A stretch of DNA of 12,156 nt. It comes from Cudoniella acicularis. Lineage: Eukaryota > Ascomycota > Leotiomycetes > Helotiales > Helotiaceae. Below are positions 1-6,410 of the stretch, piece by piece. Below the pieces are notes generated by a model. The model saw only the letters and a list, made by a program, of their open reading frames with translations, was not told where the DNA came from and did not search any database. The position numbers were made by a program, and so were the translations under genes. How positions within the stretch are numbered: position 1 is the first letter of the stretch; each line of letters starts with the position of its first letter. The stretch lies in NCBI GenBank assembly GCA_013054445.1, contig JAAMPI010001619.1:1-12156 (forward strand). Reading direction: 5' to 3'.

Positions 1-413
1 CAAGTAGCCCAATTCGTAGCAGGGCTAACGGCCCCATAGTCCACGCATCCAGGATAAAGCGAAATATGCGCTACACCCGAGGTCTCGCAAGCCATTTGAC
101 CAGGCAGTCCCGCTGTGCCAGTGTACCATTGGCAGTATTGTGGGCTTTGGCAGAGGTCTGGACTTGCTGTGCGTTGTAAATTATTAGTATAGTGGAGAGG
201 AAATATGATGACGTTGTGGAAGGGGATCAGAGGGTGAGAATACTTACCTACATTTCCGCTGAAATAACCGCATGTATATCCAGTGAATACTTCCCTATTA
301 TGAAGAACGGCTTTGGTTAAGTCGGGTGCAGGTGTAATGTGCGGGATTGCGGAGGCGGAAACGGAGGAAATAAGACCAGACAACAGTAGATATCGAATGT
401 GAAAAAGAAACAT
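1..413 (-). CDS. Secreted cysteine-rich protein, N-terminal part (partial, two exons)
   Basis: The start is ATG at 413-411 with A at -3. Exon 1 is 413-248 (55 codons plus 1 nt), the intron is 247-167 (81 nt: GTAAGT donor, ACTAATA branch, CACAG acceptor) and exon 2 runs from 166 off the left edge. About 110 residues are visible. Residues 1-22 form a signal peptide: a hydrophobic stretch with LLLSGLISS, then small residues SASA. The mature part has cysteines at about 48, 61, 67, 82 and 96 in the order TCGYFSG, LCQSPQYC, GQMAC, GCVDY. This pattern is familiar from a large unnamed ascomycete family of secreted or surface proteins, often followed by a Ser/Thr-rich stretch and one membrane helix. 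The function is unknown. The reading frame stays open across the splice, so the gene looks intact. Family placement is from memory of the motif. Confidence 0.75.
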   Translation of the reverse strand, partial: MFLFHIRYLLLSGLISSVSASAIPHITPAPDLTKAVLHNREVFTGYTCGYFSGNVGKYSHPLIPFHNVIIFPLHYTNNLQRTASPDLCQSPQYCQWYTGTAGLPGQMACETSGVAHISLYPGCVDYGAVSPATNWAT

Positions 414-653
414 TATAGCGGTTAAAAATTATGAAATGACTTCCATGTAATTCTTTTGAGTGGTTTGGTGGCAAATTTAGTAGGAAACAGGGATTGCGAA
501 GAGCAGGGACACTCCTATATGCTTATCTCGAGGCTCTGCGAACTCCGCATACATCGGCATTATCATGCCATGAATCAGGTATTTCAGCACATGGACTTTG
601 TGGTGTTGCTGAAAATGTCACACGGACTGTGAGACAGTGTGGAGGGGAGAACG

Positions 654-1066
654 AGTAAAGGGGCTCGGTAGGCGAGGAGGCGCAACGCCTCGGTTGGGGA
701 CAGGTGCTTGCAGTCAGAAAACGCGCAAAGAAGATGGAAATGGTAGCATGGCGAGCTTTTGAACTCGCGATTTATGTACAATGGTCTGACTTGGATTATT
801 TGAGAGATTTGTGCTTCTTGTGAGGGGAGATGGTTGTGGTAAAAAGTTCAGAACACCTGAAGAAAGACGAGAGAGGAGCTGAGAAGATACGCGCATATAA
901 GCTTGGTAATTGGCACCTGAGAAAGCTTTACTTCGGCTTGATAGAAACATGCAATGCAGCAAGAGCCTCGATGTATCTGGAGGAGCATGTTGAGAGTTAA
1001 AAAATCATTTGACTCGAAGCGAAACACGAAAAGAGGTTCCCTTGAACTCTCCCACGAAAAGTAGCG
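654..1066. repeat. Diverged direct repeat, copy A
   Basis: This copy shares collinear blocks with copy B at 1384-1960. Identical anchors are CTCGGTAGGCGAGGAGGCGC at 664-683 (B: 1393-1412), GCATGGCGAGCTTTTGAAC at 746-764 (B: 1475-1493) and AAAGCTTTACTT at 922-933 (B: 1799-1810). The stretch around AGAGGTTCCCTTGAACTC (1033-1050) is also similar. Between anchors the copies differ heavily, so the duplication is old or was heavily mutated. It contains the hairpin GAGGCG-CAA-CGCCTC. I see no believable protein in any frame; short open frames at 584-781 and 714-962 (-) look accidental. It may be a degraded transposable element or LTR. Confidence 0.7.
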
Positions 1067-1139
1067 CCAGGCTGATAAAATCTCAGATGTGCTAGTTGGA
1101 ACAACATCAATACTAGTATTCTCTTCTTGTGAGCGCCCG

Positions 1140-1215
1140 ACGCCTTTGGAATTAAATACATTTCGAAAGGCTGTAAAACAAAATAAATATTAAAAGAGGT
1201 TCGGCTAAACATACT
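1140..1215. repeat. Partial third copy of the repeat edge
   Basis: The junction into copy B (about 1340-1400) is echoed here. Both have a TTTCG-containing AT-rich lead-in, then AAAATAAA, then TTAAAAGAGGYTCGG. Here the likeness stops after TTCGGCTA. This suggests several nested or truncated insertions of the same element. A weak hairpin follows at 1241-1268 (GTGTAA paired with TTACAC, GTTA with TAAC). Confidence 0.4.
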
Positions 1216-1383
1216 CGCAGGGCTCAGGGGCGCAGAAGCGGTGTAAAGTTAGAACTTAACAATTACACTCACATCAACAATTAGCCTCTCTACTTATAGG
1301 ATTTCGAGCCTCTGACCTATTTACAATCTAATTACATCGCTAACATTCTCTAAAGTTTCGTATTTCCGCGTAAAATAAACAAT

Positions 1384-1960
1384 TAAAAGAGGCTCGGTAG
1401 GCGAGGAGGCGCTAAGCCTCTCTTGAGAACATGTTCTTTCACTCGGAATACTCCCAATGAGCCCAAAAATGGTCGCATGGCGAGCTTTTGAACGTGTGCT
1501 AGGGTAATCTCACATGAGCTGTTGGAGAGGTTTAATTCTACTTATCGTGACAAGAGATTGTACTGGACAAAAGTTCCGAGTACTTGTAGAAGGAGAAAAT
1601 GCCCCGTGATTGCTGCGCTAGCCTCTTTAGGCCTAGTTATATGCTAGCTCAGCAACTTATAAGCCGCTTCTCCTCCTGTAATTAGGTCTCTATCCTTCTA
1701 CAATACACATATTCCAGCATACATAGCCAACTTCTTATCCACTTCGTAACAGGAGAGGATGTAAAAAAAAATATAATAATATGAACTAGATGATCGCGAA
1801 AGCTTTACTTTAGTTCGGTAGAAACTTGCAACTAAGCCAGACTCTATATCGATTTAGAGGAGTGTGTGGATGGTTACAAAAAAATCATCTCGCTTGTAAA
1901 GAAACTGAAGCGAAATACAGTAAGGGGTTTCCCTGAACTCTTCCGCGAAATGGGTACACG
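1384..1960. repeat. Diverged direct repeat, copy B, with about 150 bp extra sequence
   Basis: This is the counterpart of 654-1066. The first two anchors sit exactly 729 bp from their partners and the third 877 bp, so copy B carries about 148 extra bases somewhere between about 1600 and 1790. That segment is AT-rich and contains CTTCTCCTCCTGTAA and, further on, AACAGGAGAGGATG, an imperfect inverted pair, so it may itself be a small insertion. No coding sequence is visible. From 1961 to about 2130 the DNA is AT-rich and I see nothing else in it. Confidence 0.7.
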
Positions 1961-2133
1961 ACAAATAAAGGCTCAATCGGGCCAAAGATACGAACCCCTC
2001 TCTTATATTTTCTAAAGCGCTAGAAAATTATTTATAATTTTGAGTTTAGCTAAAAGAAAGTTGACTTGCTAACTATGGCTAAATCATTTCCGCATGCCCC
2101 TTAAACAAGTCGAGCCTACTCCTACCTAAATCA

Positions 2134-2328
2134 TTATAACCCTGCTTTGGGCTCCGAATATTGACTTTCCACGAGGTTTAGACGAATGACAAGCTCTTCC
2201 TTTTTCGGAATTTCCACCCACAACTCTCCTATCGTTTCTAACACCTCTAGTGCATCTCTGTCCCTCTCCGCCCTGATATAACGTTCTGTTATCACATGAA
2301 ATCTCGATGTCACGTGAATAGGGTTTAC
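2134..2328 (-). other. ATG-less open frame next to the LTR, possible coding fragment
   Basis: On the minus strand a frame is open for 64 codons from 2328 to a TAA at 2136-2134. It contains the protein-like stretches RDALEVLETIGELWVEIPKK and EELVIRLNLVESQYSEP. It has no ATG, and its first few codons lie inside the LTR end. It could be the start of the retroelement internal region, or a fragment of a gene flanking the insertion. I do not recognise the protein. It does not match the missing C-terminal part of the PAQR protein. Confidence 0.25.
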
Positions 2329-2433
2329 TTAGCCTTGGAAGCGTCAAGCAGGTTCTAGTAGAGCGTTATCCTAATCAANTNATAATATTNGAATATGAGT
2401 TGAGCANACGCTCTTAACATAGGAAAACTATAN

Positions 2434-2443
2434 GGCTATATAG
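2434..2443 (-). promoter_or_regulatory. TATA-like box inside the LTR
   Basis: CTATATAGCC on the minus strand, 107-116 bp after the LTR start, is the usual place for the promoter that begins retroelement transcription. Ambiguous bases surround it. Confidence 0.4.
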
Positions 2444-2513
2444 NTTNTGGTGGTCGTGGTTNAGTGGTTCNCNGGTTCANGNCCNNAAGGCTGAACGACT
2501 GAACTGATGAACT

Positions 2514-2537
2514 GATCACGTGAACCGTCACGTGATC
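2514..2537. promoter_or_regulatory. Perfect 10-bp palindrome with two CACGTG E-boxes in the LTR
   Basis: GATCACGTGA and TCACGTGATC are perfect reverse complements separated by ACCG. Each arm holds CACGTG, the core site of bHLH transcription factors (Pho4/NUC-1, Cbf1 and SREBP-like classes). A third CACGTG lies at the other LTR end, 2311-2316. This may be an enhancer in the U3 region, or a hairpin without a regulatory role. Confidence 0.4.
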
Positions 2538-2550
2538 CTAGGTCGTGACA

Positions 2551-3249
2551 TGCCGTACCTATTAGGTAAACAAGGCTCATTCGACGTTTCTGCATCTCTA
2601 AGCCATAGAGGGCAAGCCTATGGATAACAAATACAACGGGTAACAATCCAAGGGCTGCGTATATTGCGGTGCGATGTAATCGCAGAGCCGGACTACGAAA
2701 GGCTGGGCTGAAAGTTGTAAAAGTCGAGGCCAGTGCTACAGTAGATGACACTATCCAGTACACGATCTGTAGGTACCTATCACAGTAAAAACAGTAATAG
2801 ACGGACGATGTTATAGCTCCCCACATACACAGTACGATTCCCAGATAATCTAACTGATTTCCTAGAGCAGCTGTAGCCTCGCTATGGTTTGCAATGGTGT
2901 GGAAGGATGCCGAGAAGAGGAAACAAATTATCATGCCACAGAAAAATAATATAAACATAATTCTGTCATTCGCTTCCACCATGGGATAATAGTGAAATAA
3001 ACAGATAAAGATGAAGAGGCCCAAAAATAAGACGGTACCGAAAAGGTGGGAGTAAATGTTCACAGTCTCATTGTGGATATATTTCCAACTAGCCAGAGAC
3101 TTTCGAAACGACGTTGATTCGCGGCGGTAACCAGACATAATATACTCATTATCTCGTCGCCAGTCCGGAAGGTCGATCCATTGCATCAGGGGGTAGCGAT
3201 TGTGCGACGCTGATTGGGAGGCTGAATCCGCATCAATCGTGTATGACAT
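2551..3249 (-). pseudogene. PAQR (AdipoR/Izh/haemolysin III) family membrane protein, truncated by LTR insertion
   Basis: The start is ATG 3249 (AAAA before it). The frame is open for 233 codons without intron, stop or frameshift up to the LTR. Residues 45-71 (STSFRKSLASW, ETVNIYSHLFG) are the conserved entry motif. FLFSASFH (110-117) gives the first metal-ligand histidine, and LDYLGI (133-138) the conserved aspartate. About six membrane helices follow, ending at SLVYLIGTA. PAQR proteins then need a G-x-F-D...S-H-Q-x-x-H segment in the last helix, which carries the other two histidines of the zinc site. It is absent here and not found further left. Translation would instead read into the LTR (CHDLGSRDG...). 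Family members act as membrane receptors or ceramidase-like hydrolases linked to lipid and zinc homeostasis. The clean remaining frame suggests a recent break. Confidence in the family is high; loss of function is inferred. Confidence 0.85.
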
Positions 3250-3263
3250 TTTTGGGATTAAGA

Positions 3264-3303
3264 GTTAACAGAAGAAGAAAAAAGAGGAGAAGAAAAGAAT
3301 TGA
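3264..3303 (-). promoter_or_regulatory. Pyrimidine-rich leader of the PAQR gene
   Basis: On the minus strand an almost pure C/T tract (TTCTTTTCTTCTCCTC and on) lies 15-54 bp upstream of the ATG. Such CT-rich blocks are typical of fungal core promoters or 5' leaders near the transcription start. No clear TATA box accompanies it. Confidence 0.4.
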
Positions 3304-4119
3304 GATGAAACGCGTAGGCTAGTTCAAAGACCTATGATCAAGTACTTTAGACCATCTGATTAGTTGGGGTTAAGATCCTGGTCGAGAGTAAGCCTAGAGT
3401 GTCCCGTCCGGTCACACTGTCCCAGAACGCATTAATCGCTGTTCAGCCTTTGTGATCTCTGAACTTCGTATGTATGGTTTTTCCACTTAGCTAAATAACG
3501 TTTCTTGGATAACACCATTCACAAGTTCCGTTGCCCAAGTAACAGTACAATCATAAGCAGCAGTCTTGAGTTCTCAAGGGCATATGCTCTCCTTTTGGAC
3601 TCTCTCGTATAGTATTCGTTCTTGATGGCACCTTCACTTTAGAAGACTAACAGTTTAGCTGGCGGTAGGAATCGGTTCTACTTGGGTCATGATTAATAAG
3701 AAACATTTTTAAAGACGTTACCATAGAATACAGTACTGTATTACTGCATTTAGCACATAATACAAGCCTGAGGTCCACTTAATAACAGCTCACGACAGGA
3801 GCCCATCTAAATTACCATTCACTCCAGATCTAAGAATAACACCTATTTTAAGTAAATAAATTCATATGGAGGCGGGATTGGGTTATTCAGAAGATCGTGG
3901 GCGCCGAGAAGGATCTGCTTGATTGTAATAAATGGTATCTAACCCTCATCTTTATTAAGATCGACAAGCAGACCGTGCTAGAGGGATAGATATTCGGATG
4001 GAAGAGGGGGGGGAACGAATTGGCCTGTCACTCTCAGCCTTAAGTTCTTTGAAATATCTATAACAATATTACATTTTGGAGGCTTCGTAGGATACTCTAG
4101 CATAATCTTAGCTTGTTAT
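3304..4119. other. Non-coding stretch, nothing recognised
   Basis: Stops are frequent in all frames. The only structures seen are an imperfect inverted repeat around TCTGCTTGAT...TAATAAATGG (3915-3940) and its near complement (3955-3975), and a G run near 4006-4013. It presumably includes the promoter of the truncated PAQR gene. Confidence 0.5.
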
Positions 4120-4830
4120 TTAGAAGGTAAGATGAAGGCCAGATTTACTATCTGGAAAGACAATGCACATCTTGAATAGCCCGCCCTCCCAAAGAGTCTT
4201 GTCCACGACTTCAAATCCATCACGCCACCGTTTTCGCAGATGGACTTTGCGTAGAAGCTGAACGGATGGTCCCCTCGCCATTGTTTCCTCTCCTCTGAAA
4301 GGCGATTCATACGCAGCGCCATGGTCGTCAGTTATTGGTATTAGAGTTGGATTTCTGAATTCATGCGTAAATGAGGCTGAGACGAAGTTGGAAAATATAA
4401 GACGGATTTTGCTTTTCAGAGACAATTGTAGGCCGAAGCAACGCTATGTAAATGTGACTTTCCACCTTCAGGAGACAAGAGCTGGAATCCGTGTCACCTA
4501 TTGAGGTTGTTGTACGAACTTGGTGTGAAGTCGTAAACAAGATCACGTGCACTAGGCATCTTGATGGAGCAAAAGAACGCGTCATGTCCGCACGAAAATC
4601 GTAAGGCCCATTCCTCGTATCCTCCATCAAGGGGTAAGCATGTCCGCACCAACTTTCGGAGTTCATATTACCTCCGCAAGCGATAAGTGGAGCTTTACAG
4701 ACGATACAGTACGGTGTATGAGGTACAGCATGGCTCCCAAGGCTCAGGAATTCGATAAACATAGCTAGAGGGGGAGCGAGTGCGGGGCCAATCATGATAG
4801 GGAGGGGCAGTGTATGATGATATTTTGTGG
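4120..4830 (-). pseudogene. Possible remnant of a fungal F-box-like or cysteine-motif protein
   Basis: On the minus strand a frame from ATG 4795 or 4762 reads MFIEFLSLGSHAVPHT, then PYCIVCKAPLIACGG and SESWCGHAYPLMEDTRNGPY. A C-x-x-C followed by PLI and a W about 15-20 residues later recalls the N-terminus of many ascomycete F-box-like proteins (CxxCG-x-PL...W...R-x-x-Y). Downstream, two overlapping frames at 4425-4116 are open: [15 protein letters not shown] in one and [15 protein letters not shown] in the other, as if the gene continued with a frameshift or introns I cannot place. No single intact gene model emerges. It may be a decayed gene or coincidence; family recognition is weak. Confidence 0.25.
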
Positions 4831-4880
4831 GGGTTGTTACTTGGCCTCTACACCATCCTCTGGCTCTTGCCATCCTGCTC

Positions 4881-5015
4881 AACCCCATCCCAAACCCCAT
4901 CCCAAACCCCATCCCAAACTCCATCCCCAAACTGCATCCCGACCCCATCCAAAACTCCATCCCAAGTCCATCTCAGCCCCATCCCAAACTCCATCCCAAA
5001 CCACATCCCAACTCC
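4881..5015. repeat. 12-bp minisatellite, about 11 copies
   Basis: Consensus AAACCCCATCCC in tandem with point changes (AAACTCC, AAACTGC, AAGTCCATCTC, AAACCAC). The early copies (4881-4917) are nearly identical and later ones more diverged. Since 12 is a multiple of three and the unit has no stop codon, several frames on both strands are open: (NPIP)n, (TPSQ)n and HPKP on plus, (GMGF)n on minus. I do not take any of these as genes. It sits just past the C-terminal end of the RecQ remnant. Confidence 0.9.
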
Positions 5016-5039
5016 AATCGATTGCAAAGCAAACATTGG

Positions 5040-6130
5040 AGTGAAATTCTCTTTATGGAACTTATGGAATCTCGTGATGGGAGATCACCTCGAGCAAACA
5101 TCTCTCGTAGATAGAGATCTTCGGCACATACATGGAACGTGTATTTGCATATCTCAACTAATCTCCTGACTATAAGATTCAAGACTACCGGCTGGTGCCG
5201 GAGATGTGGAAGTGGGCAAAATTGCGGATGCTTGCTTTGTCGATTCCCATTCCAAAAGCAATCGTGGCAACAATTACAAAAATCGTTTGACTTCGATGCT
5301 ATTTCTTTCGAGCTTCATTGCCAATTCCTCCGTTTGTCTCTCCAATGTGACATATAGATCGGCCAGGATCCTGCTTCAGAAACCTAAACAGCTTCGGGTA
5401 CAGCTCTTTTTTGTCGGTTCAGACTCCGCAAGAAGCTGGAGATTCGGACGGTATGTGGATGTTCGGAATAGACCAGAACTATCGTCGATGTCGAATGTTT
5501 TGCAGGTGTCGCTTGCGACTCGAGAGGTTGCGGTGGCTGTTTGGCAGATGACTCGTTCAGTACAAAATTCCTGTGCGAATCTGGCTATCAGCTACTCTTA
5601 TGTCTGCAGACGTTATAGGACAAATGATTCTGCTGGGCTTCGCTTAGATAGAAAAAGATTCTCATACCGAGATAATCTAGACGAAATGCCAGCCCCCATT
5701 CACAATTTGTTTTGTCGAGTGCCAATAGCCGGACCTCTCCACGGGCGGACGTCATTTGCTCAATGTGTCCTTCGTTATTCAATCGTTCCAGTATAGCAAC
5801 TCGAGTTTGCCATTTCGAACTATCTCGCAAGTCTGGAGGTATTCTGCGCGGACTTCGTAGACTCGAATTTGGTAGCTTTGGTGCCGTGACGAACAATCGC
5901 ATCCGTTTGGTCTCTTATCAATGCAACCAGAGGAGAAACGACGAGAGTGATTCCATGTCGTTGTCGGCTGCTATGGCCTTCTTCCGCAAGCACCAGTGCA
6001 GGTATTTGGAGTAGAGCTTCTTCCCTACCTGTGGGGAGACCTCTGTTGCGCTTTGCCCGCCCAAGATTCGAGATGTGACCTGCTCCTGCTTCAGCCGAGA
6101 TGCATTTAAGCCGAATTTCAATGCCTTGAT
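5040..6130 (-). pseudogene. RecQ-family DNA helicase core, frameshifted pseudogene
   Basis: Reading minus and switching frames recovers a whole RecQ core in order. Motif 0 is FGLNASRLKQEQ...ILGG (about 6115-6060). The Walker A region reads PTG-REE-ALLQIPAL in one frame and GKKLY in another (about 6035-5995), so GSGKS is destroyed. Motif Ia is GITLVVSPLVALIRDQT (5957-5907). Then come LELLY, ERLNNEGHIEQM and RLLALDKTNCEWGLAFRLDYL (about 5790-5675); the DEAH box should be at DKTN (5719-5708). Motif III is TATATSRVASD (about 5540), followed by STYRPNLQLLAE, YVTLERQTEELAMKL, motif V IVATIAFGMGIDKASIR (about 5270-5220), SLESYSQEI, then FHVCAEDLYLREMFARGDLP (about 5135-5075) of the zinc-binding part. 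The GRAGRDG of motif VI is missing. At least six frame changes or stops are needed. RecQ helicases unwind DNA by ATP hydrolysis; this copy cannot. Confidence 0.85.
5604..5667 (-). other. Intron-like 64-bp insertion inside the RecQ remnant
   Basis: Between DYLG and IARFAQEF the helicase homology is interrupted by about 80 bp that has no counterpart in the protein. On the minus strand it begins GTATGAG at 5667, has CTATAACG as a possible branch site, and reaches CTGCAG at 5604. It therefore looks like a fossil spliceosomal intron. The flanking frame does not close exactly, as expected in a decayed gene. Confidence 0.4.
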
Positions 6131-6372
6131 GGTGAATGAGTATTGGATTGCTCTTCGTTTCGAAGGGGGAGGCTACTCCAAAGATTTTCTTTGTGTGCCG
6201 TGCGGAATGATGACTGCTGCGGAGGAGAGGAGGAGGGGGGGTTGCAGTCTTCGTCCGTGTCTCTAGGATGCCAATAGTATGCGCTGGTCTCAGATTCGTG
6301 TGGTGAAAGGGCTGGAAAGAGTGAGGCGCGGCCAGATGACCTTAAGTGGAACTTCAACTGTTGTGCGGACAT
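6118..6372 (-). pseudogene. Possible N-terminal part of the RecQ remnant
   Basis: An 84-codon open frame begins MSAQQLKFHLRSSGRA at 6372 and ends in a TGA at 6120-6118, just as motif 0 begins in another frame. It is Ser/Pro-rich and low in order (PPSSSPPQQSS), which would fit the poorly conserved N-terminus of a helicase. No domain is recognised. Its first codons lie in a tandem duplication, so the start is unreliable. Confidence 0.3.
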
Positions 6373-6410
6373 GATGACCTTAAGTGGAACTCAATTGTTG
6401 TGCGGACATG
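6336..6410. repeat. Tandem duplication of 38 and 37 bp
   Basis: Unit 1 (6336-6373) and unit 2 (6374-6410) both run ATGACCTTAAGTGGAACT...TTGTGCGGACATG. They differ by one base deletion and one or two substitutions (TTCAACTG versus TCAATTG). A third start, GTGATGACCT, follows at 6416-6425. On minus each unit offers ATGTCCGCACAACA, giving two alternative MSAQQL starts. The near identity shows a recent duplication. Confidence 0.9.

Larger units (their letters stand above)
2308..2550 (-). mobile_element. LTR of a retrotransposon inserted in the PAQR gene
   Basis: Read on the minus strand, the element starts TGTCACGACC at 2550 and ends CACGTGACA at 2308. The ends form a perfect 7-bp inverted repeat, TGTCACG/CGTGACA, with the canonical TG...CA. 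The length is 243 bp. It contains a TATA-like CTATATAGCC (2443-2434). The PAQR reading frame is lost exactly at the TGTCACG border. The bases flanking the two ends (CGGCA before, TCGAG after) do not match, so this is not a solo LTR with an intact target-site duplication. It is more likely the 5' LTR of an element whose interior is deleted or lies in 2307-2134. All ambiguous bases (2378-2486) are within it. Ty3 versus Ty1 class cannot be told. Confidence 0.7.

Noticed and set aside
741..775. tRNA-like anticodon arm (GCGAG-CTTTTGAA-CTCGC)
   Set aside because: The loop has 8 bases rather than 7, and no D arm, T arm or GTTCRANNC B-box fits around it.
2126..2347. 73-codon minus frame starting MTLPRLSKPYSRDIEIS
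   Set aside because: It starts inside the LTR and has an erratic basic composition; the neighbouring frame (VLETIGELWVEIP) looks more protein-like.
4361..5182. Open frames on both strands through the minisatellite (GMGF-rich on minus; NPIP, TPSQ and HPKP-rich on plus)
   Set aside because: They are open because a stop-free 12-bp unit is repeated, not because of coding selection. The plus frame starting MYDDILWGLLLG has a signal-like start but no other support.
5206..6266. Plus-strand frames up to 196 codons opposite the RecQ remnant
   Set aside because: The minus strand carries recognisable helicase motifs in order; the plus frames are shadows.
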